Source: Streptomyces griseicoloratus | GTDB taxonomy: Bacteria > Actinomycetota > Actinomycetes > Streptomycetales > Streptomycetaceae | NCBI RefSeq assembly: GCF_014534645.1 | Contig: NZ_JACVQF010000190.1 | Location: forward strand, 62,001-126,000 | Length of the DNA: 64,000 nucleotides | Reading direction: 5' to 3' | In this document: positions 26,192-37,740 of the stretch, piece by piece | How the letters are laid out: every line of letters begins with the position of its first letter | How positions within the stretch are numbered: the stretch's first letter is position 1 | The notes under the pieces: model-generated | Databases searched by the model: none | The model's input: the letters and a program-made list of their open reading frames with translations, nothing else | Told to the model about the DNA's origin: nothing | Position numbers and translations under genes: made by a program

Positions 26192-27223
26192 TCACTTGGT
26201 CGCCTGGGCCAGTTTCAGGGCGTAGTCGGACCACCACTGGCCCGCCTTCGGGCCGCCCTTGCACTCGCCGTCCGACTCTCCGGGGCGCTTGACCCACAGG
26301 TAGGCGTCGACCAGCGGGTCGGCCGTCTTGGTGGTCGGGGTCTCGCCGAGGGCGCGGCCCGGGGGGTTGCACCAGCGCTCGCCCGGGTCGCCCTCGGTGT
26401 AGGGGCCGTTGCCGTTGCGGCTGGTGTCGATGACGAAGTGCTTGCCGCCCACCTTGGCGGAGAGCTCCTTGCCGTAGGCGATGGAGTCCTCGGTGGTGTA
26501 GAAGTTCGAGACGTTGACCGCGAAGCCGTCGGCCTGGTCGATGCCCGCCCACTTCAGCGGCTCGAAGATCTGGTCGGGGTGGCCCCAGCCGGCGTTGCCC
26601 GCGTCCAGGTAGACCTTGGTGTTCTTCAGGGCGCTGAGCTTGGCGACGGCGCCCTTGAGGAGGTCGTAGCGCTCCTCGTGGAACTCCTCCGGTGTGCAGC
26701 CGTCCACCAGGTGCAGCACCGCGTCCGGTTCGAGGATCACCGTGGCGGAGCGGTCGCCGATGCCCTTGGCGACGCCGTCCACGAAGGCGCGGTAGGCGTC
26801 GCCGTCGGCGGCGCCGCCGCCCGAGTACTGGCCGCAGTCGCGGTGCGGGATGTTGTAGAGGACGAGCAGCGCCGTGCGCCCGGCCTTGTCGGCGGCCTCG
26901 GTGAAGCCGCGGGCCTGCTCCTCCGGGTTCTCCGGGCTGATCCACTCGCCGGTCGGGTGCTGCGCGATCTTGCGGATCTGCTCGGCCTGCGACTTCTTGC
27001 CGGCCTTCTCCAGGGCCGCCAGCTGCTTGGCCGCGTTGCCGTCCGGATTGACCCAGAACGGGTCGGCCTCCTTGGGCTGCTGAGTGATCCGGGGTCCCGC
27101 GTCGCCGTCCCCGTCCTCTCCGTCCCCGGACGAGGAGCATCCCGCGATCAGCAGTGCCGCCCCCAGCACCACCGCGGACGCCCGCGTCCCGGCAAAAGTT
27201 CCGGCCCCCCTGCTGCCGTACAT
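26192..27223 (-). CDS. cslZ: GH6 endoglucanase lipoprotein CslZ
   Basis: A 343-residue GH6 glycosidase. The lipobox LLIAGC near residue 28 makes it a surface lipoprotein, followed by an acidic Ser/Gly/Asp linker. GH6 motifs seen are YNIPHRDCGQYSGGGA, with the catalytic-region Asp, and VILEPDAVLHL, with the acid Asp, plus KVYLDAGNAGWG and GFAVNVSNF. It should cut beta-1,4-glucan, perhaps trimming or releasing the CslA product, in the way that bacterial cellulose synthase loci carry a cellulase (BcsZ). It converges with glxA. The symbol follows its use for SCO2838. Confidence 0.93.
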   Translation of the reverse strand: MYGSRGAGTFAGTRASAVVLGAALLIAGCSSSGDGEDGDGDAGPRITQQPKEADPFWVNPDGNAAKQLAALEKAGKKSQAEQIRKIAQHPTGEWISPENPEEQARGFTEAADKAGRTALLVLYNIPHRDCGQYSGGGAADGDAYRAFVDGVAKGIGDRSATVILEPDAVLHLVDGCTPEEFHEERYDLLKGAVAKLSALKNTKVYLDAGNAGWGHPDQIFEPLKWAGIDQADGFAVNVSNFYTTEDSIAYGKELSAKVGGKHFVIDTSRNGNGPYTEGDPGERWCNPPGRALGETPTTKTADPLVDAYLWVKRPGESDGECKGGPKAGQWWSDYALKLAQATK

Positions 27224-27315
27224 CCAACCCCCCTGGGTGCACTGTTCCAGGGTTCAATCCTGACATACGCCTGTGGCACCCACGAGGTCCCGGGACGCGC
27301 CCTCCGGGCCGGGAT

Positions 27316-28002
27316 TCACGGGGCGGGGACGGGGACCTGGGGGCCGGTGCCCGTGAGGTAGGCCGAGACGATCACGTTGGCCGTGTAGCTGTTGCTCGCC
27401 TCGTCGAAGCGGCCGCCGCAGGTGATCAGCCGCAGTTCGGACCGTCCCGCGCTGCGCGGGCCGTACGCCTGCCGGGCGTCGAAGCCGTCCCGGGGGAGGA
27501 CCTGGATGTCGTCCACGGTGAACTCGGCGGTCTCGCCGTCGGCGCGGACCACCCGGATCGTCTCGCCGGGCTCCAGGGTACTGATCCTGTAGAAGACGGC
27601 GGGCCTGGTCTCGGTGTCGACGTGTCCCACCATCAGGGCGGTGCCGGCCGCCCCCGGGGTCACCCCGTCGGCGTACCAGCCGACGGTGCCGGGCTGGTCG
27701 AAGGGCGGCGGTTCGACCGCGCCCCTGGCGTCGAGGCCGCTGGGCACGACCGGGGCCTGGATGCCGAGTCCGGGGATGTCGAGGCGCTGCGGCAGCGCCT
27801 CGCCGAGGGGCCGGTGGGCGGGCGGCAGCCGGACGTCCGGGGGGCGGCCGGCCGCCGCCATGTCGCCGGTGGCCGGCGGGGATATGCCCTCGCGCACGCC
27901 GGTGGCCTCGCGGCCCCACAGCCACAGCCCGAGGAGCAGCACCACCCAGGCGATCCCGGTCACCAGCCGGCCGGAGCCGGCGGAGGGTTCCTGGTCGGAC
28001 AT
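27316..28002 (-). CDS. Class F sortase
   Basis: A 228-residue sortase-fold protein. The N-terminal helix (GIAWVVLLLGLWLWG) anchors it. The catalytic His is in MVGHVDTE, Cys in LITCGGRFD and the following NVIVSAYL strand completes the fold; this layout is typical of the actinobacterial class F group. ATG 28002 starts 2 nt after the stop codon of the upstream secreted protein, so the two are cotranscribed and are probably enzyme and partner. The usual sorting motif of this class is not established, and the partner lacks an LPXTG box. Confidence 0.9.
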   Translation of the reverse strand: MSDQEPSAGSGRLVTGIAWVVLLLGLWLWGREATGVREGISPPATGDMAAAGRPPDVRLPPAHRPLGEALPQRLDIPGLGIQAPVVPSGLDARGAVEPPPFDQPGTVGWYADGVTPGAAGTALMVGHVDTETRPAVFYRISTLEPGETIRVVRADGETAEFTVDDIQVLPRDGFDARQAYGPRSAGRSELRLITCGGRFDEASNSYTANVIVSAYLTGTGPQVPVPAP

Positions 28003-28004
28003 GG

Positions 28005-28571
28005 TCAGTCCGTTCCACGGCCCCGGCGCCGGACGCTGCGCAGTGCGACGGCGACCGCCGCGACTCCGGCGAGGACCAGTCCGGTCACCGTGTGCGCGGT
28101 GCCGGGCGTGGCGGGACGGGCGTCCTCGGCGTCCGCGGAGGCCAGCCGCGCCGCACCGCCGCCGCCCGCTTCGACGGGGGCGACGGGGGAGGCCGGGGCG
28201 GCGGGAGGCAGGGGCGGCCGGGGGGACGCGGCCGCCTTCTCGGCGACGGTGACGGTGGCCTTGCGGTCGGAGGTGCCGCACGTGACCTGGACGGCGTACG
28301 CGCCGGCCCGCGTCGTGGAGCGGATCCGGCTGGAGCCGACGAGGGCGCCGTCCGGGCCGGACGGCGAGAGCTGTACGTCGCCGGCGAACGCCGCCGACAC
28401 GGCGACGGCTCTCTTCTCGGTGCAGTCCGCCAGGCGGAGCGTGATGTCGGTGCCGGGCGCGGGCGTGGACGGAGTCACCGTGACGCCGCTTCCGTCCGCC
28501 GCGTGGGCGGGCGGGGTGAGGACCGCGGCGAGCGCGGCTCCGGCACAGAGAGTGACCTTCAGTGAGCCCAT
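28005..28571 (-). CDS. Secreted, C-terminally membrane-anchored protein (sortase partner)
   Basis: A 188-residue protein with a signal peptide (MGSLKVTLCAGAALAAVLT, cleavage near AHA), one Ig-like beta domain (VTVTPSTPAPGTDITLRLADC...VQVTCGTSD, with two Cys likely bridged), a Pro/Ala linker and a C-terminal helix (VTGLVLAGVAAVAVAL) ending in RRRGRGTD. This is the plan of a sorted surface protein, but before the helix one reads RPATPGTAHT instead of LPXTG or LAXTG. It is directly upstream of the class F sortase gene. It may be a non-canonical substrate or simply a membrane protein. Confidence 0.8.
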   Translation of the reverse strand: MGSLKVTLCAGAALAAVLTPPAHAADGSGVTVTPSTPAPGTDITLRLADCTEKRAVAVSAAFAGDVQLSPSGPDGALVGSSRIRSTTRAGAYAVQVTCGTSDRKATVTVAEKAAASPRPPLPPAAPASPVAPVEAGGGGAARLASADAEDARPATPGTAHTVTGLVLAGVAAVAVALRSVRRRGRGTD

Positions 28572-28609
28572 CGTGTACCTCCAGTTACCTGGAGACTCCC
28601 CCGCCGGTA

Positions 28610-28635
28610 CCGCCCCCGCATCCGGGCGGGGGCGG
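28610..28635. terminator. GC-rich hairpin upstream of the sortase pair
   Basis: A 9-bp stem (CCGCCCCCG with CGGGGGCGG) between the HAD-IIA gene stop and the start of the secreted protein gene; it probably terminates the HAD gene. Confidence 0.6.
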
Positions 28636-28674
28636 AACTTGCTCCGAACGGGTGACGACGGCGGCCCGGCGGTT

Positions 28675-29454
28675 TCAGATCCGGTCGACGAGGTCCGCGA
28701 TGGAGTCCACGACCTGGGACGGGCGGTACGGGAAGTCCTCGACCTGCTCGGGCCGGGTCAGGCCGGTGAGCACCAGGAACGTCTGCATCCCGGCCTCCAT
28801 GCCGGCCAGCACGTCGGTGTCCATGCGGTCGCCGATCATCGCGCTGGTCTCGGAGTGGGCGCCGATCGCGTTGAGCCCGGTGCGCATCATCAGCGGGTTG
28901 GGCTTGCCCGCGAAGTACGGCTGCTTGCCGGTCGCCTTGGTGATCAGCGCGGCCACGGCGCCGGTCGCCGGGAGCGGGCCCTCGGTGGAGGGCCCGGTCT
29001 CGTCGGGGTTGGTGCAGATGAAGCGGGCACCGGCGTTGATCAGGCGGACCGCCTTGGTCATGGCCTCGAAGGAGTAGGTGCGGGTCTCTCCGAGGACCAC
29101 GTAGTCGGGGTCGTGGTCGGTGAGGACGTAGCCGATGTCGTGCAGGGCCGTGGTCAGGCCGGCCTCGCCGATGACGTACGCCGAGCCGCCCGGCCGCTGG
29201 TCGCCCAGGAACTGGGCGGTGGCCAGCGCAGAGGTCCAGATGGCCTCGATCGGCACCTCCAGGCCCATGCGGCGCAGCCGGGCGTGCAGGTCGCGCGGGG
29301 TGTAGATGGAGTTGTTGGTCAGGACCAGGAAGGGCTTGCCGGACTCGCGCAGCTTCTTGATGAAGGCGTCGGCACCGGGGATCGGTATGCCCTCGTGGAT
29401 GAGCACCCCGTCCATGTCGGTCAGCCACGACTCGATGGGCTTGCGGTCTGCCAT
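28675..29454 (-). CDS. HAD-IIA family phosphatase (NagD-like)
   Basis: A 259-residue HAD hydrolase. Motif I is [10 protein letters not shown] with the nucleophilic Asp, motif II is LVLTNNS, motif III Lys lies in FAGKPNP and motif IV is [10 protein letters not shown]. The IIA-type cap lies between motifs II and III. Such proteins dephosphorylate small phosphate esters, often 2-phosphoglycolate or nucleotides; the substrate cannot be chosen from sequence. It stands alone in its strand context, with a hairpin after the stop and a 78-bp gap to the next gene upstream, so it is probably monocistronic or read through from the phosphoesterase gene. Confidence 0.92.
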   Translation of the reverse strand: MADRKPIESWLTDMDGVLIHEGIPIPGADAFIKKLRESGKPFLVLTNNSIYTPRDLHARLRRMGLEVPIEAIWTSALATAQFLGDQRPGGSAYVIGEAGLTTALHDIGYVLTDHDPDYVVLGETRTYSFEAMTKAVRLINAGARFICTNPDETGPSTEGPLPATGAVAALITKATGKQPYFAGKPNPLMMRTGLNAIGAHSETSAMIGDRMDTDVLAGMEAGMQTFLVLTGLTRPEQVEDFPYRPSQVVDSIADLVDRI

Positions 29455-29532
29455 GTACTCGAACTCCCTGGCGTGCGGTCGGGCATGGGGAAGGGCGCCG
29501 GAACCACGGCGTACCGACGCCTCACAGCCTAA

Positions 29533-31026
<1,494 letters not shown>

Positions 31027-31115
31027 GTGATCCTCCGACGGTGGGATGGGTGAGGACGTGCGGGCATGGCGACGCCCCCGGTGGTGGTGCCAGGGGCGTT
31101 GCGCGGGGTGGGGGG

Positions 31116-32171
31116 TCAGCTGCCGGTGGCCGACTTCCAGGAGTCGACGTACGAGGTGAGGTTCTTCTCGATGTCGTTCCAGTCGGGCTCGAAGATCTCC
31201 ACGCCGTCCATCAGCTTGTCGAGGGCGATGGCGTCGGCGTCGGTGGCCTTGACGTCCTGGCGGGCCGCGAAGCCGCCGCCGATCTCGCTGACCTGGGCCT
31301 GTGCCTTCCGGCCGAGCATGTAGTCGAGGAGCTTCTTGCCGTTCTCGCTGTGCGGGGCCTTCGTGACCAGGCCGGCGGCGTACGGCAGGGCGAAGGTGGT
31401 GGGCTTGCCGCCTTCTCGGGCCGGGAACCAGATGCCGAGGTTCGGCATGGACTTGGACTGGGCGTAGTTCATCTGGACGTCGCCGTTGGCGACGAGCAGT
31501 TCGCCCTTGTCGACCTTGGGGGCGAGCTTGCCGGTGGAGGCGGACGGGCCGACGTTGTTGGCCTGGAGCTTCTTCAGGTACTCCATGGCCGGCTTCTCGC
31601 CGCCGAAGTCGTGCATGGCCTTGATGAGGACGGCGGTGCCGTCGCCGGCGACGCCGGGGGTGGAGTACTGGAGCTTGTTCTCGTACTTCCCGTCGAGCAG
31701 GTCCTCCCAGGTGGTGGGGGCCTGCTTCAGCTCCTTCTTGTTGTGGATGAAGCCGAAGTAGTTGTTGACGACGGCGGTCCAGGTGCCGTTCGCGGCCTTG
31801 TCGGCGCCGCTGACCTGGTCGGCGCCCTTCGGGGCGTACTTCTGCAGCAGTCCCTTGGTGTCGGCCTGCTGGATGAACGGCGGGAGGGTGACGAGGACGT
31901 CGGCCTGCGGGTTGCGCTTCTCGCGGGTGGCGCGCTGGACCATCTCGCCGGAGCCGCCCTCGACGTACTCGACCTTGATGCCGGTCTCCTTCTCGAAGTC
32001 CTTGAAGACCTGGTCGTACCAGCCGTCGCCGTTCTCGCCCTTGAGGCCGTCGGCGCTGTAGACGGTGACGACGTTCTCGTCGGAGGCGGCGGAGTTGCCG
32101 CCGCAGGCGGTGAGCGGGAGGGCGGCCAGGACGCAGAGGGCGGCGAGCGGCTTGCGGACGTTCTCGGGCAT
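31116..32171 (-). CDS. 2-Aminoethylphosphonate-type ABC substrate-binding lipoprotein
   Basis: A 351-residue lipoprotein with the lipobox LPLTAC. The mature protein has the Fe3+/thiamine/phosphonate-binding type fold (VVTVYSADGLKGENGDGWYDQVFKDFEKETG, VEYVEGGSGEMVQRATREK, ADVLVTLPPFIQQA). It resembles PhnS-like binding proteins for 2-aminoethylphosphonate, a call supported by the phosphonatase-like HAD and the FAD oxidoreductase in the same gene string. ATG 32171 is chosen over the GTG at 32192 because it gives a normal signal peptide; an AGGAG lies 11 nt upstream, a little far. It is the last gene of the importer operon, 59 bp after the second permease. Confidence 0.85.
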   Translation of the reverse strand: MPENVRKPLAALCVLAALPLTACGGNSAASDENVVTVYSADGLKGENGDGWYDQVFKDFEKETGIKVEYVEGGSGEMVQRATREKRNPQADVLVTLPPFIQQADTKGLLQKYAPKGADQVSGADKAANGTWTAVVNNYFGFIHNKKELKQAPTTWEDLLDGKYENKLQYSTPGVAGDGTAVLIKAMHDFGGEKPAMEYLKKLQANNVGPSASTGKLAPKVDKGELLVANGDVQMNYAQSKSMPNLGIWFPAREGGKPTTFALPYAAGLVTKAPHSENGKKLLDYMLGRKAQAQVSEIGGGFAARQDVKATDADAIALDKLMDGVEIFEPDWNDIEKNLTSYVDSWKSATGS

Positions 32172-32230
32172 GGCGAGGCGAACTCCTTGCACGGGGTGGT
32201 GGGTCGGCCGGAGGTACGAGGCCGTGTCGG

Positions 32231-33028
32231 TCAGCGGTACGAGGCCCTGGTGCGGATGCGTGAGACGGCGAGCAGCACCAGCAGGGTGGCCGCCATCAGG
32301 ACCACGGCGATCGCGGAGCCGGTGAAGAGGGCGCCCCGGTCGGTGGAGGCGTGGATCAGGACCGGCAGCGGGGTCCAGTCGGGCGGGTAGAGCATCATCG
32401 TGGCGCTCAGCTCACCCATGGACAGGGCGAAGCAGAGGCCGGCCGCCGCGGTCAGGGAGGGCAGCAGCAGGGGGAGCTTGACCCGCCACAGGACCTGGGC
32501 GGGGCCGGCGCCGAGGGAGGCGGCGGCCTGCTCGTACGCCGGGTCGAGGCGGGTGATCGCGGCGGACACCGACTGGTAGGCGAAGGCGGTGACCAGGACG
32601 GTGTGGGCGATGATCACGATCCAGCGGGTGCCGTTGAGGAGCACCGGCGGCTGGGAGAAGGCGACCAGGATCGCGAGGCCCACGACGACGGAGGGCACGG
32701 CGACCGGCAGCACGAACAGGGCGTCCATGACCTTGCGGGACCGCCGCTTGAGGGCCGCCGCCGCGAGCGCGGCCCAGGTGCCGGCGGCCAGCGCGAGCAG
32801 GCTCGCGGTGAGCGCGGTGACCAGGCTGGTGGTGAGCGCCTGGAGGGCCTCGCCGCGGGTGGCCGCCTCGTAGTTGGCGGTGGTCGGGCCCGACGGCAGC
32901 ACGCTCGACCAGTTGGTGGCGAAGGAGGCGCCGAGCACGACGAGGAGCGGAAGGGCGAAGAGGGGCAGGAAGAGGAGGAGGAACAGTGCCCATACGGCCC
33001 ACTTCGCCTTGCGGCTATGCACCAGCAC
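32231..33028 (-). CDS. ABC importer permease 2 (2-AEP type)
   Basis: A 265-residue permease with about six transmembrane helices and the cytoplasmic EAA-type loop YEQAAASLGAGPAQVLWRVKLP at about residue 170. It starts with GTG 33028, 14 bp inside the end of the first permease gene, so translation is coupled. It pairs with the other permease to form the importer channel fed by the lipoprotein encoded downstream. Confidence 0.88.
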   Translation of the reverse strand: MLVHSRKAKWAVWALFLLLFLPLFALPLLVVLGASFATNWSSVLPSGPTTANYEAATRGEALQALTTSLVTALTASLLALAAGTWAALAAAALKRRSRKVMDALFVLPVAVPSVVVGLAILVAFSQPPVLLNGTRWIVIIAHTVLVTAFAYQSVSAAITRLDPAYEQAAASLGAGPAQVLWRVKLPLLLPSLTAAAGLCFALSMGELSATMMLYPPDWTPLPVLIHASTDRGALFTGSAIAVVLMAATLLVLLAVSRIRTRASYR

Positions 33029-33876
33029 GGCGGCTCACCACCCGGTAGAGGCCGTACAGGCCCACGGAGATCAGGACGTTGACGACGGCGACCACACAGG
33101 CGCCCGGGTAGTCGGACTCCAGGATGGCCTTGCCGTAGACGAGCATCGGCAGGGTCGTGACGTCCTTGGCGCCGGTGAACAGGACGATGCCGAACTCGTT
33201 GAGGCACAGGACGAGGACGAGGCTGCCGCCGGACGCGAGGGCGGGCAGCGCCTCGGGCAGGATGACCTGCCGGACGATCCTCGGCGCGCGGGCGCCGAGC
33301 GAACTGGCCGCCTCCAGCTGGGCGGTGTCGAGCTGCGAGAACGCGGCGAGCAGCGGGCGCATCACGAACGGCGTGAAGTACGTGATCTCGGCGAGCAGCA
33401 CACCCCAGGGCGTGGTGAGGAACCGGAAGGGTCCCTCGGCGGCTCCCGTGACGTCGGTCCACAGCCCGTTGGCCATGCCGACCGTGCCGTAGATGAACAG
33501 CAGGGCCAGGGTGATCAGGAAGGACGGGAAGGACAGGAAGACGTCGACGAACCGCGACACCGCCCGTGCCCCGGGGAAGGGCACGAAGGCGATGACCAGC
33601 GCGAGGACGAAGCCGAGCACCAGGCAGCCGGCCGTCGAGGCCAGCGCCAGCCACACGGTGGTCCACAGCGCCTCGCGGAACGCCTCCGAGGCGAAGACGT
33701 CGGCGTACGGCCGGATCGAGGTGCCGCCGGTGTCGGGCTGGAAGGACTGCTGGACGACGAGGGCGAGGGGGTAGAGGAAGACGAGGGCGAGGAGGGCGAC
33801 GGGGGGCAGGGCCCACACCCACGCCGGGACGGCCGGCGCCCGGATCCCGGCCTTCGCCGGCGTGCTCAGGGTGGCG

Positions 33877-33884
<8 letters not shown>
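33015..33884 (-). CDS. ABC importer permease 1 (2-AEP type)
   Basis: A 289-residue permease. The first helix (VWALPPVALLALVFLYPLAL) is followed by an extracellular loop and five more helices; the coupling loop is LEAASSLGARAPRIVRQVILPEA at about residue 200. The start overlaps the end of the ATPase gene by 8 bp. The sequence is clearly distinct from permease 2, as in PotBC/PhnUV-type importers. Confidence 0.88.
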
Positions 33885-34925
<1,041 letters not shown>

Positions 34926-34926
<1 letters not shown>

Positions 34927-35651
34927 CAGCCGGCTCCCCGCAGGAGGGCGGGCAGGCCGGCGACCGAGTCCAGGACGAGGGTGGCGCCCGCCGCGCGGAA
35001 GGCGTCGTCGCCGTGGGCCCCGGTGCGCACGCCGGCGACCAGGCCCGCACCCGCCCGTACGCCGCTGAGCACGTCGTAGGAGGTGTCCCCGACGACGGCG
35101 ACCTGGCGTACGTCGGCGGCGGCCTTGGTGCGCAGGAACGCCTCCAGCACCATGTCCGGGTACGGCCGTCCGCGCCCGCCGGCGTCGGCGGGGCACAGGG
35201 TGAGCGGCACCAGGTCCCGCCAGCCGAGCGCGTCGAGGATGGCGTCCTGGGTGACGCGGGCGAAGCCGGTGGTCAGCACGACGCTGCGGCCGTCGGCGAG
35301 CAGTTCCCCGATCGCCTCCCGGGCGCCGGGGACGGGGGCGATCAGGCCGCCGTCGACGAGTTCGCCGTACGCCTTCTCGAAGGCGGTGTTGGCCCGCTGG
35401 GCGCGGTCCTCGTCGCCGAACAGGTGCCGGAAGACGGAGATCTTGGACTCGCCCATGGTGGCGCGGACGTAGGCGAGCTTGTCGGCGTGGTCGTCGGTGC
35501 CGGGTTCGACGCCCAGTTCGCGGGCCGCGGTGTCGAAGGCGCGCTCGACGAGGCCGCCGTCGGCGACGGTGGTGCCGGCCATGTCGAGGACGACGAGGCG
35601 GATGCCCTCGGGGGTCGGGGAGGGGGCCTGGGAGGGGGTCGGGGAGGTCAT
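34926..35651 (-). CDS. Phosphonatase-like HAD hydrolase
   Basis: A 241-residue HAD hydrolase resembling phosphonoacetaldehyde hydrolase (PhnX). Motif I is LDMAGTTVADGG with the nucleophilic Asp. In the cap, TMGESK places Lys70 where PhnX has the Schiff-base lysine (Met and Lys spaced alike), but the residue three further on is Val73, where PhnX has the catalytic His. Motif II Thr is in VVLTTGF and the metal-binding Asp in VVGDTSYDV. It may cleave a C-P bond by a modified mechanism or act as a plain phosphatase. Expected substrate links are the importer and the FAD oxidoreductase next to it. The start could also be the GTG just upstream. Confidence 0.85.
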
Positions 35652-35656
35652 GTGTG

Positions 35657-36781
35657 TCACCAGCCCAGTTCGTTCGCGGTGGTTTCGGCTATCGCGGGCG
35701 AGCAGGTCATGCCGCGCCCGCCGGGCCCGGTGACCAGCCACACGCCGTCGCGCACCCGCTGGCGGTGCACGACCCGGCTCGGGTCGGTGCACTGCGCGTA
35801 CACCCCGGCCCAGCGGCGCCGGATCCTCGGCAGCGGGCGGCCGAGGAGGGACTCGACGACGCCGGTGAGGTGCTCGTAGGGGTCTTCGAGCGTGTCGAAG
35901 GCGAAGGGGTGCTCGTACTCGTGGGTGTCCCCGATGGTCAGGCCGCCGTCGGCGCGCTGGACCATCAGCAGCTGCATGGCGTGCTCCGCGGCCGTGGCCG
36001 GCTGCGGCTGCCGGGCGTTGAGCTCGTCCAGGGCGGGCGAGCGGTAAGCCGGGTAGTAGCGGAAGCTGTCGGCGTCGGCGACGGAGGTGGTCAGCGGCTC
36101 GCCGAGGGGGTCGGTCTGCATCATCTGGAGGCGGACCCGGCGCACGGGCAGGTCCGGTCCGGCCAGTTCGCGCACGAGGCCGCCGAGCCAGGCGCCGGTG
36201 CACAGGACGACCGCGTCGCCGGTGTGCGTGTCGCCGTGGTCGTCGCGGACGGCGTTCTCCCCGACGACGTCCCGGACCTCGCGGCCGGGCAGGAAGGTGT
36301 AGTTCGGGGACCTGTCCAGTTCGGCGCGCAGGGCGAGTTGGGCGGTGCGCGGTTCGACGGCCGCGTCGCGCTCGCAGTACAGGGCCGCGTCGAACTCGCC
36401 GCGCAGGGCCGGGTTGAGGGCGCGGGCCTCGCCGGGGGTGAGCAGCTTGTAGCCGCGGGCGGCGGCGTCCGGGCGGGCCACGGCGGCCTCGGCGACGGCG
36501 AGCTCCAGGCCGCCCCGGACGGGGGTGAGGGAGCCGTTGGGGCGGAAGCCCAGCGCCGGGACCCGGCCGCCGATCTCCTCCCACAGCTCCCGGGCCCTGA
36601 GCGCGGTCTCCAGCTCCTCGCCGCCCGCGCGGCCGCTGACCCAGATCTGGCCGAAATTGCGCAGCGAGGCGCCGCGGGCCTCCGTCTCGCGTTCGATCTG
36701 TACGACCTCGTGGCCGCGTTCCACTGCGTGCCAGGCGTGCATGGTGCCCACCACGCCGGCTCCGACGACTATCACTCTCAC
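35657..36781 (-). CDS. FAD-dependent oxidoreductase (DAO family, phosphonate-associated)
   Basis: A 374-residue flavoprotein of the D-amino-acid-oxidase fold. The FAD-binding motif VIVVGAGVVGTMHAW is at the extreme N-terminus, and GVWLVTGPGGRGMTCSPAIA near the C-terminus contacts the cofactor. GTG 36781 is chosen since it begins right at VRVIVVGAG and AAGGAG lies 10 nt upstream. Members beside phosphonatase-like HADs are thought to oxidise an aminophosphonate, such as an N-methylated 2-aminoethylphosphonate, to the aldehyde used by the hydrolase. No PhnW transaminase is present here, so this enzyme could supply that step. This is pathway inference. Confidence 0.87.
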   Translation of the reverse strand: MRVIVVGAGVVGTMHAWHAVERGHEVVQIERETEARGASLRNFGQIWVSGRAGGEELETALRARELWEEIGGRVPALGFRPNGSLTPVRGGLELAVAEAAVARPDAAARGYKLLTPGEARALNPALRGEFDAALYCERDAAVEPRTAQLALRAELDRSPNYTFLPGREVRDVVGENAVRDDHGDTHTGDAVVLCTGAWLGGLVRELAGPDLPVRRVRLQMMQTDPLGEPLTTSVADADSFRYYPAYRSPALDELNARQPQPATAAEHAMQLLMVQRADGGLTIGDTHEYEHPFAFDTLEDPYEHLTGVVESLLGRPLPRIRRRWAGVYAQCTDPSRVVHRQRVRDGVWLVTGPGGRGMTCSPAIAETTANELGW

Positions 36782-36847
36782 GACCGCCACGCTCCTTGGC
36801 ATCGGGGAACCGGAGGAATCCGGCTGACAACGAGAGCGTGAACTGGT

Positions 36848-36885
36848 CATCACGTTTGGGCTAGACCCGTTATCTTTTCGTGATG
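36848..36885. promoter_or_regulatory. Candidate operator/promoter of the phosphonate operon
   Basis: Between the GntR gene and the FAD oxidoreductase gene (132 bp) there is an inverted repeat CATCACG...CGTGATG (36848-36854 and 36879-36885), enclosing the small palindrome GGGCTAGACCC (36858-36868). CTAGAC-containing palindromes are typical operators of HutC-type GntR regulators. On the minus strand, GATAAC within the spacer could serve as a -10. Confidence 0.5.
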
Positions 36886-36913
36886 CGAATGGGGTGGTCG
36901 GCGGGGTCTCTTC

Positions 36914-37669
36914 TCAGCCCCGCAGGTGGGTGGTGAACGAGAACCGGTCACCCCGGTACAGCGTCCGCACCCGCTCCAGCGGGCGGCCGTCGGTGTCCCG
37001 GGAGACGCGGTGGATCAGCAGCATCGGCAGGGCCGGCGGGGTGCCGATCAGCAGGGCCTCGCGCGGGGTCGCGAGCACCGTCTCGATGCGCTCGTCGGCG
37101 TCGCCGAAGGCGATGCCCTGCCGTTGCAGGTAGCCGTAGAAGGACGAGTCGGGGTCGAAGTCGGCGTCCAGGCGGGGCACCCGGGCCACGGCGACGTAGG
37201 TGCTCTCCAGGCCGACCCGCTCGTCGTCGGCGAGCAGCACGCGCTCCAGGTGCCAGACGGGTTCGCCGCGCGTGAGGCCGGTCTCGGCGGCGAGCGCGTC
37301 GGGGCAGGGGAAGCGGTCGAGGGTGACGAGGGTGCGGCCGGGGGTGCGGCCCTGGCGCCGTACGCCCTCGGTGTAGCTGGCCAGGGAGAGCGGCTGCTCC
37401 AGTTTGGGGCCCGCGACCACGGTGCCGCGCCCCTGCCGGCGCAGCCTGCCCTCCAGCACGAGTTCGCGCAGCGCCTGCCGGACGGTCTCGCGGGCGACCT
37501 CGTACCGCTCGGAGAGGTCCCGTTCGGTGGGGATGGCGCTGCCCTCCCCCAGTTCGTCGACGAGACGGGCGATCCGCGCCTTCACGGCGTAGTACTTCGG
37601 CACGCGGCCGTGCTCCGGGATCCCGGAGCGGACGGGGGCGCCGGGGGCCTGGTCGTTCGGGTAGTCCAC
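36914..37669 (-). CDS. GntR-family (HutC-type) regulator
   Basis: A 251-residue regulator. The winged-helix domain at about residues 22-90 reads VPKYYAVKARIARLVDELGEGSAIPTERDLSERYEVARETVRQALRELV-like with GRLRRQGRGTVVA as the wing. The C-terminal effector domain (LSLASYTEGVRRQGRTPGRTL, EPVWHLERVLLAD, FYGYLQRQG, LLIHRVSRDTDGRPLE) is the UTRA type. GTG 37669 is the likely start. It lies directly upstream of the phosphonate operon in the same direction, separated by a possible operator, and is probably its repressor with an imported phosphonate or intermediate as inducer. Confidence 0.9.
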   Translation of the reverse strand: MDYPNDQAPGAPVRSGIPEHGRVPKYYAVKARIARLVDELGEGSAIPTERDLSERYEVARETVRQALRELVLEGRLRRQGRGTVVAGPKLEQPLSLASYTEGVRRQGRTPGRTLVTLDRFPCPDALAAETGLTRGEPVWHLERVLLADDERVGLESTYVAVARVPRLDADFDPDSSFYGYLQRQGIAFGDADERIETVLATPREALLIGTPPALPMLLIHRVSRDTDGRPLERVRTLYRGDRFSFTTHLRG

Positions 37670-37740
37670 GCAGGGATCGTCGCAGACGCCGCCCGCCGGC
37701 TCCGGGGGCGGGCCCCGGCTGCCGGTGGGTCCGGGCCGGC

